Positions 8,818 through 16,848 of a stretch of DNA of 64,000 bases are shown piece by piece. The stretch lies in NCBI GenBank assembly GCA_012955965.1, contig JABBZI010000004.1, positions 122,497-186,496 of the forward strand, written 5' to 3'. Positions within the stretch are counted from its first letter, which is position 1, and every line of letters starts with the position of its first letter. Source of the DNA: Clostridioides difficile (GTDB lineage Bacteria; Bacillota; Clostridia; Peptostreptococcales; Peptostreptococcaceae). Position numbers and translations under genes: made by a program. A model generated the notes under the pieces. It saw only the letters and a program-made list of their open reading frames with translations. It had not been told where the DNA came from and searched no databases.

Positions 8818-9552
8818 TTATTCTACTAAAGCTCCTTTTATTATTTTTACAATTTTATCACTTTCAATAGTTTTTATAGATTTTATTTTGTTATCTGAGA
8901 TACTTATTGTAAGTTCTTCTTTTTTTAATAACTTATTATCTTCTTTTAATCTATAACTTTTAACTACTTTGCTACCTTCATGATTATATGCTGTTAATTC
9001 ATAATTTGCATCTCCAACAATTTCATTTATCCTAGACTCATCAGCTCCAATATACTCTCCTAAGTCAATCTTTCTAAAATTTTCTAGTGATACAGCCGAT
9101 TTTTCATGGTCGCTTTTTTCAATCATAATACTAGCATTAGCATCAATATCTATAGTGCTTTGTGATGAAAACGAGTTTGTTTCAACATTAACAACTTTAT
9201 TTTTATTAATATCAATGTATAAAGCACTTCCATCTAGTTCATTATTTCCAGTATACTTGGGATAAACTAATGTCATATAACTTGATGTATTTATATCTTG
9301 CATTGTATTTGATTCCTTTAAATCTTTAGGTTTTATATAGTAAATTGTGTTATAAGGTATTCCCATATTTCTTATAACAAACTTATAATCTTTACTCATG
9401 ATTTCATTAACATCATTTTGAACTTTTGTCATCGTTTTTTGTTGTGTTGCTTTATTTGCTACTTGATTTTTCTCTTTAGTGGTTTCTTTATGACATCCAA
9501 CAAGTACAATACCTAAAATAGTTACACAAACTAATGACTTTTTTAACTTCAT
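8818..9552 (-). CDS. Putative lipoprotein of unknown function
   Basis: A 244-residue secreted lipoprotein. The N-terminus is a type II signal peptide: KKS basic residues, a hydrophobic core, and the lipobox LVGC with Cys20 as the lipidated residue. A Lys/Thr/Gln-rich linker follows (about residues 22-50). A mature domain with predicted mixed beta structure comes after it and matches no family I recognise. AGGAGG precedes the ATG by 8 bases. It is transcribed alone, with its own terminator, divergently from the LysR gene. Confidence 0.75.
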   Translation of the reverse strand: MKLKKSLVCVTILGIVLVGCHKETTKEKNQVANKATQQKTMTKVQNDVNEIMSKDYKFVIRNMGIPYNTIYYIKPKDLKESNTMQDINTSSYMTLVYPKYTGNNELDGSALYIDINKNKVVNVETNSFSSQSTIDIDANASIMIEKSDHEKSAVSLENFRKIDLGEYIGADESRINEIVGDANYELTAYNHEGSKVVKSYRLKEDNKLLKKEELTISISDNKIKSIKTIESDKIVKIIKGALVE

Positions 9553-9727
9553 AAATCAATCCTCCTTTCTCAAATTATATAATATTTATCTATATATCAA
9601 TGTACGATTATCTTTTTTTTCAATAATTATATTTATTATATTATAAAATAATTATATAATATTTATTTGAATTTAATAAGATTAAGAAGCTATTTGTAAT
9701 TTTTCTGTAATAAAATATATTTTAAAG

Positions 9728-9746
9728 TTGAATTTTGAAAATTCAA
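9728..9746. promoter_or_regulatory. Perfect palindrome, possible regulator binding site
   Basis: TTGAATTTTGAAAATTCAA is self-complementary around its central base. It lies roughly midway between the divergent lipoprotein and LysR genes, where LysR-type regulators usually bind. AT-rich palindromes also arise by chance in such DNA. Confidence 0.35.
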
Positions 9747-9853
9747 TTTACGATATGTTTAAGGTAAACATCCTTATAACATTATACCAAATTATTCCTA
9801 AACAATCAAAAACTCCATGAATATTTTAAGGTTTTCTATTTTAAAAATCACCT

Positions 9854-9884
9854 TTGACTATTAATTTATCAAATATGTTATAAT
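9854..9884 (+). promoter_or_regulatory. Promoter-like element upstream of the LysR gene
   Basis: TTGACT (9854-9859) and TATAAT (9879-9884) precede the LysR gene. The 19-base spacing is longer than ideal. Confidence 0.4.
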
Positions 9885-9914
9885 AGTTTTAGATAATTTA
9901 AGGAGGATTAAATA

Positions 9915-10820
9915 ATGGATTTTAAACAACTTGAAGTATTTGTTGCTGTTGCAAAACATCAAAGTTTTTCAAAAGCTGCAAGAGAACTTTTTTTAACTCA
10001 ACCTACTGTAAGTGCACATATACAAAATTTAGAGAGAGAGTTAGAAACTGTACTTATAAATAGAAGTAACAAAGTGATTACACTCACAAAATCTGGTGAA
10101 ATTCTTTATGAACATGCTATATATATATTAAACAACTGCAAACGTGCAATTTATGATATAAAAGAATATTCAGGAAAAATAGAAGGTATTATAGACATTG
10201 CATGTAGTTCTATACCTGAAACTTATATTTTACCTGATTTTATGAAGAGTTTTTCCATGAGTTACCCAGACGTAAAATTTTCCATAAGCCATTATGATTC
10301 TCAATATGCTATATCAGAAATTTTAAATGAACGAATAAGCTTTGGATTGGTTGGTTCTAAAGTTAACAATCCTCAAATAGAATACCTAGACTTATTAGAT
10401 GACGAGCTTGTTCTTATCACTCCTTCAGATTTTAAAATTGATAATAAAGATAATAAAATCGATATAGAAGAATTGGCTTACTTAAATTTTATTATGAGAA
10501 AAGAAGGCTCTGGTACTAGAAATTTAATACTAAACACACTTAGCAAAAATAACTTTCCTGTAAATAAATTAAATATAATAGCCCATGTGGAGTCAAATGA
10601 GGCTATTAAAGAAATGGTTAGACTTGGTCTTGGTGTGTCTTTTATATCTTATATCTCAGCTATTGATTATCTAAATGCAGGCAAGATTAAATGTTATAAA
10701 ATAAAAAATATTGATTTTACTAGAAAATTTTTCTTTATTTATTCAAAAAAGAAAACATTTTCTCCTTTAGAAGATAAATTCCTAAATAGATTATGTGAGT
10801 ACTTTGAAATCATAATATAA
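9915..10820 (+). CDS. LysR family transcriptional regulator
   Basis: A 301-residue LysR-type regulator. The N-terminal winged helix-turn-helix (residues 1-60) includes FSKAARELFLTQPTVSAHIQNLE. The periplasmic-binding-protein-like effector domain (about 90-300) begins at GIIDIACSSIPETYILP. Its wording resembles the LysR regulators linked to selenium metabolism in Clostridia, but I hold that only weakly. AGGAGG precedes the ATG. It is transcribed alone, divergent from a lipoprotein and convergent with the PTS operon, and ends at a shared bidirectional terminator. Its targets are unknown. Confidence 0.88.
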   Translation: MDFKQLEVFVAVAKHQSFSKAARELFLTQPTVSAHIQNLERELETVLINRSNKVITLTKSGEILYEHAIYILNNCKRAIYDIKEYSGKIEGIIDIACSSIPETYILPDFMKSFSMSYPDVKFSISHYDSQYAISEILNERISFGLVGSKVNNPQIEYLDLLDDELVLITPSDFKIDNKDNKIDIEELAYLNFIMRKEGSGTRNLILNTLSKNNFPVNKLNIIAHVESNEAIKEMVRLGLGVSFISYISAIDYLNAGKIKCYKIKNIDFTRKFFFIYSKKKTFSPLEDKFLNRLCEYFEIII

Positions 10821-10939
10821 TAATTATAATATAAGATACTTAATTCTATACTATATGACTAATGAATAAACTAACTGTAGTTATCACATAAATAGTCATA
10901 AATTACTATGTAACAAGTTTCTTGTTTAGTTAATTTAGT

Positions 10940-10978
10940 AAAAAAAAACCCTCGTTCAAATGAACTTGGGATTTTTTT
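10940..10978. terminator. Bidirectional terminator between LysR and the PTS operon
   Basis: CCC-tc-GTTCA and TGAAC-tt-GGG form a hairpin (10949-10970) with an A-run on its left and a T-run on its right. It can therefore stop transcripts arriving from both convergent genes. Confidence 0.85.
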
Positions 10979-11008
10979 AATACTTATAAATTATATTCTT
11001 AATTTTGC

Positions 11009-11851
11009 TTATACTATTCCAATAGCTGCTAATACTATACAAATAATTATAACAGAAATTAATATTGTAGTTGTCTTTACCTTTTTTCCTAATAACCAAT
11101 ACATAATACCAAATATCATAGCTGGAAGCATACATGGCATTATTTGATCCAAGTAAGTTTGAATAGGCTCTGCCCACTCTCCACTACCTACATTAACACT
11201 AAGCTTTAACATTACATTAGAGGCAGTCATCCCTCCGATTACCATAAGCCCTAACATCGAAGCTGCTTCCATAACCTTTGAAACTATATTTGAACCACTT
11301 ACATCTTTAAAAAATTGAGTTCCATACTTAAATCCTTTATCTAGACATATATAACGAATAATAAAATGAGGAATATTTATTATTAAAAGAAATAGAATTG
11401 GACCCATTATATTTCCTTGAGAGGCTAAAGCTATACCAACTCCAGCTGCTATAAGCTTTAATGTACCCCAGAAAAACGAATCTCCTATTCCAGAAATTGG
11501 ACCCATTAGACTTGACTTAACAGCATTTATACTATTTGCATCAAACTCTTCATTCTTTGCATTTTCTTCTTCCATAGCTCCAGATATACCCACCAAGAGA
11601 GTACTTATATGAGGAGTAACTGACATGAATTCAAGATGTCTTTTTAAAGCCTTCGATTTTTTTTCTTTATCATCTTTATATAATCTACGAATTATTGGTG
11701 CCATCATATATGCATATCCTATATTTTGCATACGTTCATAGTTCCAAGATGAATCTAATGTTAAAGACCTTCTAAAACATTTCCAAAAGTCTTTCCTCGT
11801 TATTTTGCTGTCTGGTGAAATTGTCTCCAATTTCTTAGAATTCGTTGTCAT
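11009..11851 (-). CDS. PTS IID component, mannose/fructose/sorbose family
   Basis: A 280-residue membrane subunit of a mannose-class phosphotransferase permease. The soluble N-terminal part contains the family's RSLTLDSSWNYERMQNIGYAY and TPHISTLLVGISGAMEE. Several hydrophobic segments in the C-terminal half follow GPISGIGDSFFWGTL. AGGAGG lies 9 bases before the ATG. The reading frame overlaps the end of the IIC gene by 17 bases, which fits translational coupling of two subunits that form one channel. It is the last gene of the operon. Confidence 0.92.
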   Translation of the reverse strand: MTTNSKKLETISPDSKITRKDFWKCFRRSLTLDSSWNYERMQNIGYAYMMAPIIRRLYKDDKEKKSKALKRHLEFMSVTPHISTLLVGISGAMEEENAKNEEFDANSINAVKSSLMGPISGIGDSFFWGTLKLIAAGVGIALASQGNIMGPILFLLIINIPHFIIRYICLDKGFKYGTQFFKDVSGSNIVSKVMEAASMLGLMVIGGMTASNVMLKLSVNVGSGEWAEPIQTYLDQIMPCMLPAMIFGIMYWLLGKKVKTTTILISVIIICIVLAAIGIV

Positions 11852-12593
11852 CTACTACTACCTCCTTATCTCCTACAAAGTTAACATATATTAAAGCTAT
11901 TGCTAATCCAAATAATGCAACTCCTGTTACTGTTATATTTAGATAAGCAACCAATATAAATCCTAATAATAAAAATGCTACTGTTTTCTTATTAAGCATC
12001 ATTCTAGCTAACATAGCAAAACCTATTGCTGGTATAACACCTGCTGCAACATCCATTCCATGAGTTACATATGATGGTATAAATGAAAGTATCTTTTCTA
12101 TTACTGGAACACCTAATGAGAAACCTATACCTACTATTATTGCTAATATTAATTTATTTCCTATAGCAAATAATAATTGGACACGCTCTACTCCTTTAAT
12201 ATTACCTTCTTCTGCATAACGGTCAGCAATATGAGCTCCCCATGTAAGTACTACTGTCATTAAGAAATTATCTATAAGCAATACTAAAGTTGCTATAGGA
12301 ACTGCAAGCACAACCGCTGCTGATACATCCTGACCAGTTAATATTACAAATGCTGTGGCAATAATAGAACCAGATACAAAATCAGGAGGGTTACTTGCTC
12401 CAACTGGAAAAGCTCCCATAAATACTAGCTCTAATGTTGAGCCTATTATTATACCTGTTTGTAGATTACCTAGTGCTAAACCAACAAGTGGTGCAACAAC
12501 TATAGGTCTATTATGCATTGTAGAACCTACAAAACAATGCATATATGCAAAGAATGCAATTAGAGTTATCAGAATAATTTGTGTAAATTCCAT
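11835..12593 (-). CDS. PTS IIC component, mannose/fructose/sorbose family
   Basis: A 252-residue polytopic sugar channel subunit. Family features include VGLALGNLQTGIIIGSTLELVFMG written across residues 35-60 (quoted here in part: GNLQTGIIIGSTLELV), FPVGASNPPD and a series of hydrophobic helices. I chose the ATG at 12593, with GGGGG six bases upstream. The ATG two codons earlier abuts the ribosome binding site and is unlikely. With IID it forms the membrane domain, fed by the IIA and IIB proteins encoded upstream. Confidence 0.92.
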   Translation of the reverse strand: MEFTQIILITLIAFFAYMHCFVGSTMHNRPIVVAPLVGLALGNLQTGIIIGSTLELVFMGAFPVGASNPPDFVSGSIIATAFVILTGQDVSAAVVLAVPIATLVLLIDNFLMTVVLTWGAHIADRYAEEGNIKGVERVQLLFAIGNKLILAIIVGIGFSLGVPVIEKILSFIPSYVTHGMDVAAGVIPAIGFAMLARMMLNKKTVAFLLLGFILVAYLNITVTGVALFGLAIALIYVNFVGDKEVVVDDNEF

Positions 12594-12609
12594 TTTCATC
12601 CCCCTAAAA

Positions 12610-13080
12610 CTATATTAATTTCATTACATTTGTAGCATCATCATCAGGAACCAATTGTACAAATACATTTACGCCTTCTGAATCTAATTCTTTAATCATA
12701 TTTATATCTTCTTTTGATACATGCACTGCCTTAGATATATTTTTACGATTATCTTCTGATTTTGTTCCACCAAGGTTTATAGATTTAATAGCTTTTACCT
12801 CTTTAGCTAGTTTATAAACATCTTCTACAGATTCACAAAGTATCAATAAGTTATATTTCTCAGTAACTCCTGAATTAAGTGCTTTTATGGAATCTTCTAT
12901 ATTTTTCATTACAAGTTTAACATTAGATGGTTTAGCCATTCTAAGTCCTGCCATTCTTAATTCGTCCTTTAATAATTCATCACTTGCTATCAATATGCAA
13001 TCCGTACTTAAAAACTTTGTCCATGTAAATGCTACTTGCCCATGTATAAGTCTATGGTCTACTCTTACTAATTTAATCAT
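12610..13080 (-). CDS. PTS IIB component, mannose/sorbose family
   Basis: A 156-residue cytoplasmic phosphocarrier. The family phosphorylation motif is intact in VRVDHRLIHGQVAFTW. By homology His13, in LIHGQV, accepts phosphate from IIA and passes it to the incoming sugar. The ATG overlaps the stop codon of the BtpA-like gene (TAATG), with AGGAATT nearby, so translation is probably coupled. The substrate cannot be read from sequence, because this class covers mannose, sorbose, fructose, amino sugars and fructosamines. Confidence 0.92.
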   Translation of the reverse strand: MIKLVRVDHRLIHGQVAFTWTKFLSTDCILIASDELLKDELRMAGLRMAKPSNVKLVMKNIEDSIKALNSGVTEKYNLLILCESVEDVYKLAKEVKAIKSINLGGTKSEDNRKNISKAVHVSKEDINMIKELDSEGVNVFVQLVPDDDATNVMKLI

Positions 13081-13823
13081 TATAATTCCTCCCTAATTTT
13101 TTTTATTTCATCCATGAATGTTTTCACGTGTTCTACACTAACATCCCCAAAATCCTTATAATTATCTTTAAAGTAACTTCCTATTATAGCCATATCTCCT
13201 AATTCAAGTTGTTTTTTTGCATTTTCTAAAGTTACTCCAGCAGCTATAACTAATGGGAAATCTCCTAAATTTTTACGGAATAACTCTATCTTTTCTATTG
13301 ATGTTTCTTGCCCTGTAGCATTCTCTGTAACTGCTATTGCATCGCATCTTGTCATACCTATTTTTAAATCTTCTTCAACAGTGTTTTCTGATAGTACTGG
13401 TTGATATTTAAATCGCACTCCTCCAATTAAATAAGCTGGGCATTTTGAACGGTGTAATTTAAAAAATTCTTCTAATGTTGCCTCATCTCTAGGTTTAACA
13501 TGACCCACCACAGAATCTACTTGTATATAACTTGCCTTATATTTTGTTGCCAGTTCAAATCCCATAGTATCAACATTTAAGCAGTTTACTCCATATGGTA
13601 TTGACAAATTAGCATTTAATACATATTCAAGTATTCTTTCTAAATCATAGTAATTTCCATAGTAGTTTTCTAACATTATTCCATCTACACCATTTTCCTC
13701 CAAAATTGTAATCTCTTTTTTAGCTCTTTCAAAGACATCTTCTGGAGTATCTCCTTTTAAGTGTATCATTGCTATAATTGGCTTCTTATTTTTAAATACT
13801 GATAATATTCCCTTTTTTTCCAT
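13080..13823 (-). CDS. BtpA/SgcQ family TIM-barrel protein
   Basis: A 247-residue protein of the BtpA family, a TIM-barrel fold named for a photosystem I biogenesis factor. SgcQ, a relative in an enterobacterial PTS cluster, shows that the family also accompanies sugar transporters. Visible features are AMIHLKGDTPEDVFERA, GVDGIMLENYYGNYY, CDAIAVTENATGQETS, and a glycine-rich phosphate-binding-like end, VIAAGVTLENAKKQL then AIIGSYFKD. It sits between IIA and IIB with only 3 bases to IIA and a 1-base overlap with IIB. It is the only candidate enzyme in the operon, so it may process the imported sugar phosphate. No catalytic role is established. Confidence 0.82.
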   Translation of the reverse strand: MEKKGILSVFKNKKPIIAMIHLKGDTPEDVFERAKKEITILEENGVDGIMLENYYGNYYDLERILEYVLNANLSIPYGVNCLNVDTMGFELATKYKASYIQVDSVVGHVKPRDEATLEEFFKLHRSKCPAYLIGGVRFKYQPVLSENTVEEDLKIGMTRCDAIAVTENATGQETSIEKIELFRKNLGDFPLVIAAGVTLENAKKQLELGDMAIIGSYFKDNYKDFGDVSVEHVKTFMDEIKKIREEL

Positions 13824-13826
13824 AAA

Positions 13827-14237
13827 CTAAAATACCTCTTCTTCTTTAATTTGTAATGTCACACTTTGTATTCCCATTCTGGATTCTTTCACTAATTCTT
13901 CTACATCTTCAGCTGTCAATTTATCAGAAAATCTTGTAAGAAGTTCTAATACCATATTCAAGTTCATTCCAGAAAATAATTTAACATTATGTAAGTTAGT
14001 CAATCTCAACATTGCAGTGCATACACTTGCACCATATAAATCAGATAAAATTATGTATTCACATTCCTTATCTTCTAATATCATTTTTTCTAATTCTAAA
14101 GCAAAATCTGAAGCACTTTGTCCAGGACACAAACTATATGAACTAACACAGTTTGCTAAATCTCCTACTATCATTTTTACTGAATCTAAAAGCCCCTTTG
14201 AAAATTCTCCATGAGATGCCAATATTATTTTTCTCAT
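13827..14237 (-). CDS. PTS IIA component, mannose family
   Basis: A 136-residue IIA phosphocarrier. The N-terminus MRKIILASHGEFSKGLLDS carries the phosphorylated histidine of the family (His9), which takes phosphate from HPr. LSDLYGASVCTAML matches the conserved loop near the active site. I start it at the ATG at 14237, which has AGGAGG 6-7 bases upstream. The longer frame to 14300 overlaps the regulator's stop region and has no ribosome binding site. IIA is a free protein here, not fused to IIB. Confidence 0.9.
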   Translation of the reverse strand: MRKIILASHGEFSKGLLDSVKMIVGDLANCVSSYSLCPGQSASDFALELEKMILEDKECEYIILSDLYGASVCTAMLRLTNLHNVKLFSGMNLNMVLELLTRFSDKLTAEDVEELVKESRMGIQSVTLQIKEEEVF

Positions 14238-14262
14238 ATCTGTCCTCCTACTAAAATATAGA

Positions 14263-15015
14263 CTATATTTCTGCTGATACTGCATATTTATATTTGTCAC
14301 TTCTTATAAATTGTTCATTGTAATATAAAACATCATTATTTTCTGTATACACTGATTGTCTGACTTTCAACAATGGCATATTACTTGCACACTTAAGATG
14401 GTCAGAATATTCTTTGTTTGAATGTTTTACCTCAAATATATTTTCTACACGCTTAGGCAATGTACTTATATTATTAGATATAACTTCCATTAAAGACTTA
14501 TCTTCTAATTCTTCTTTTAATAAAAACATATAATCTATTCTAAAATAGTCAACCTCAAAGATAACAGGTACTTCATCTATTAATCGAAGTCTTTTAATAC
14601 ATATTACCTTTTCCTCTAGCTCAATACTTAAAGCCTCAGCCACTTGCTTATCAGCTTTTTTTATTAAAACAGAGATTATTTGTGTACTTGGTTTTGCATT
14701 AATATGATGACAAGAATTAGTAAAACTATTTCCTGCACATGTAGCTTCTATTCTCTCTGGTATTGTTACATAAGTTCCTTTACCACGTTTTTTACACAAT
14801 ATATCTTCTTTCACAAGTTCATTAAGTGCATTTCTCACAGTTATGCGACTTATATTAAATTCTTTACACAAGTCTACTTCAGATGGAAGTTTATCTCCTG
14901 GCTTATATATACCAGATACTATTTGTTTTTTTATATTGTCATATAGCTGTTGATATAAAGGAACAAATGAATTTACTTCTAAATTCATATCTTTTTTTTG
15001 TTTCTTTTCCTCCAT
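14263..15015 (-). CDS. GntR family regulator with UTRA domain
   Basis: A 250-residue HutC-subfamily GntR repressor. Residues about 12-80 form the winged helix (PLYQQLYDNIKKQIVSG, LPSEVDLCKEFNISRITVRN). The rest is a UTRA ligand-binding domain, which usually senses a phosphorylated sugar or related metabolite. The start is the ATG at 15015, preceded by GGGGAGGTG at good spacing. The gene heads the PTS operon, 25 bases before IIA. It probably represses its own promoter until the sugar phosphate appears. The operator repeats listed upstream fit that idea. Confidence 0.9.
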   Translation of the reverse strand: MEEKKQKKDMNLEVNSFVPLYQQLYDNIKKQIVSGIYKPGDKLPSEVDLCKEFNISRITVRNALNELVKEDILCKKRGKGTYVTIPERIEATCAGNSFTNSCHHINAKPSTQIISVLIKKADKQVAEALSIELEEKVICIKRLRLIDEVPVIFEVDYFRIDYMFLLKEELEDKSLMEVISNNISTLPKRVENIFEVKHSNKEYSDHLKCASNMPLLKVRQSVYTENNDVLYYNEQFIRSDKYKYAVSAEI

Positions 15016-15052
15016 TTTGTTCACCTCCCCATGTAACATTTTTATAACATTA

Positions 15053-15101
15053 TATAACAAGTTCTTTATTACATATTATAACAAGATGAAATCGTTGTCA
15101 A
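15053..15101 (-). promoter_or_regulatory. Promoter and putative operator of the GntR-PTS operon
   Basis: On the minus strand TTGACA (15096-15101) and TATAAT (15075-15080) are 15 bases apart. The direct repeat CTTGTTATA occurs at 15077-15085, overlapping the -10 element, and at 15053-15061, one start 24 bases from the other. Two related TTATAACAT-like copies follow nearer the gene. Repeats over the -10 element suit an autorepressor. Confidence 0.5.
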
Positions 15102-15116
15102 TTTATTTTATTATTT

Positions 15117-15171
15117 TACAAAAAAATAAGACCATTGTATAACAATTTAAAATCGTTTATACAATGGTCTT
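15117..15171 (-). terminator. Intrinsic terminator of the aminopeptidase operon
   Basis: AAGACCATTGTATA (15128-15141) and TATACAATGGTCTT (15158-15171) make a perfect 14-bp stem. On the minus strand it is followed by ATTTTTTT. Confidence 0.88.
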
Positions 15172-15197
15172 TATTCACTTATTACTCTTATATTTAT

Positions 15198-16592
15198 TTA
15201 TAAGTTGATATTAAAAAATGCCTTATATCCCTTGTACATCTCATATATATCTACCTTAGAGACAATCTCATGTGGTGCATGCATATTTAAAACTCCAACG
15301 CCACAGTCTATAACCTCTGCACCTTGATTTGCTAATATATAGGCTATAGTTCCGCCACCTCCTTGGTCAACTTTTCCAAGTTCAGCAGTTTGCCATACTA
15401 CATTTCCTTCATTAAAAATTCTTTTTACTTCTGACATAAATTCCGCATTTGCATCATTACATCCACCCTTACCTCTTGAGCCAGTATACTTATTTAAAAC
15501 TATTCCATTTCCCATATATGCAGAATTTCTCTTTTCATACGCTTCTCTAAAATTTGGGTCATATCCAGCAGCAACATCAGCTGATAAAACCTTACTGTTT
15601 GCTAGAGCTCTTCTTACCTTAATATCACAGTAATCGCCTTCTAAAGCAATTAGCTCAGCCACAGTATTTTCAAAAAACTTCGAGTGCATACCTGTATTAC
15701 CTTGAGAACCAACTTCTTCCTTATCCACACATAATGTAACTGAAGTAAATTCTGGTTGCTCAGTTTCTAATATAGCTTTCACAGCAGCATATGAACATAC
15801 TCTATCATCATGACCATAACCTAATACCATTGACCTATCAAAACCTAAATCTCTAGCTTTACCAGCTGGAACTACTTCAATTTCAGCACTTAATAAGTCT
15901 TCTTCAACTATGCTATACTTCTCATTTAAAATCTTTAATATATTTGCTGTTATAGGCTCTTTTTCTTCATCATTTAAAGGCATATTACCAATTAATATAT
16001 TTAAAGCTTCTCCACTAATTCCTTCAGATAGTTTCTTTTGCATTTGGTCTCCAGCTAGATGAATTAATAAATCAGTCACACAAAATACTGGGTCACTTTC
16101 TTCTTCTCCAATAGATATGTCAACTTTTGTTCCATCATTTAATATAACTATACCATGTAAAGCAAGAGGAATAGCTGTCCACTGATATTTCTTTATTCCT
16201 CCATAATAATGAGTTTTAAAGAAACCTAGATTTCCTTCTTGGTATAGCGGATTTGGCTTTAAATCCAATCTTGGTGCATCTATATGACTTCCTATAATTT
16301 TCATACCTTTTTCTATATAATTTTTACCTATTACAAAAAGTGCTACTGCCTTTTCTTTATTTATAACATAAATTTTGTCACCACTACTTATACTTCCTTT
16401 TTCCATAGCTTCATCTATTGAAATATAATTATTTTCTTTAGCTAATTTTATAATTTCTTTTACTGAAATTCTTTCAGTTTTTGATTTACTTAAAAAATCT
16501 ATATAATTGCGAGAATATTGCATAACTTGTTCAATAGCATTTTCTTTTCTTTCAACATCCCATGCATTCTTAAATTCATGCTTTAAGTTCAT
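15198..16592 (-). CDS. M18 family aminopeptidase
   Basis: A 464-residue zinc aminopeptidase of the M18 family, which removes N-terminal residues (often acidic ones in relatives) from cytoplasmic peptides. The metal-site motifs are all visible: IIGSHIDAPRLDLKP with His103 and Asp105, LGYGHDDRV, CVDKEEVGSQGNTGM with the catalytic Glu pair, and a C-terminal NMHAPHE. Length is normal. AGGAGG lies 6 bases before the ATG. It forms a likely unit with the upstream DUF896 gene. Confidence 0.92.
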   Translation of the reverse strand: MNLKHEFKNAWDVERKENAIEQVMQYSRNYIDFLSKSKTERISVKEIIKLAKENNYISIDEAMEKGSISSGDKIYVINKEKAVALFVIGKNYIEKGMKIIGSHIDAPRLDLKPNPLYQEGNLGFFKTHYYGGIKKYQWTAIPLALHGIVILNDGTKVDISIGEEESDPVFCVTDLLIHLAGDQMQKKLSEGISGEALNILIGNMPLNDEEKEPITANILKILNEKYSIVEEDLLSAEIEVVPAGKARDLGFDRSMVLGYGHDDRVCSYAAVKAILETEQPEFTSVTLCVDKEEVGSQGNTGMHSKFFENTVAELIALEGDYCDIKVRRALANSKVLSADVAAGYDPNFREAYEKRNSAYMGNGIVLNKYTGSRGKGGCNDANAEFMSEVKRIFNEGNVVWQTAELGKVDQGGGGTIAYILANQGAEVIDCGVGVLNMHAPHEIVSKVDIYEMYKGYKAFFNINL

Positions 16593-16611
16593 GTTTTCCT
16601 CCTATTAAGTT

Positions 16612-16821
16612 TTAATTTTTATTATTTTTCATATACTGTTCATATTCCTCTGGTGAAACTACCTTAACACTATCAAGTCTTGATTTAAAGTGTGCCCTAA
16701 AATTTTCTAAGTATTCTTTCCTTAAAATTTCTCTTTCTTTGATTTCATCATCAGAAAGAACTCCCTCTTTATTTTTCTTTGCCAATTCATTAATCCTATC
16801 TAATTTCTTTTTGTCAAACAT
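16612..16821 (-). CDS. DUF896 (YnzC-like) small protein
   Basis: A 69-residue, highly charged helical protein of the DUF896/UPF0291 family, common in Firmicutes. The pattern MFDKKKLDRINELAKKNKEG followed by LSDDEIKEREILRKEYLENF is typical. The function is unknown. AGGAGG precedes the ATG. It lies between a MocR regulator and the aminopeptidase, 19 bases upstream of the latter. Confidence 0.88.
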   Translation of the reverse strand: MFDKKKLDRINELAKKNKEGVLSDDEIKEREILRKEYLENFRAHFKSRLDSVKVVSPEEYEQYMKNNKN

Positions 16822-16848
16822 GTTTTCCTCCTAAAGACCTCTATTTAT

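Larger units (their letters stand above)
9553..9914. other. Divergent intergenic region between lipoprotein and LysR genes
   Basis: 362 bases without an ORF. It holds a perfect 19-bp palindrome (9728-9746) and a promoter-like element before the LysR gene. The rest is AT-rich, with no other structure I can support. Confidence 0.6.

Noticed and set aside
10977..11177. 66-codon minus frame at the end of the IID gene
   Set aside because: It overlaps the IID coding sequence in another frame and has no ribosome binding site.
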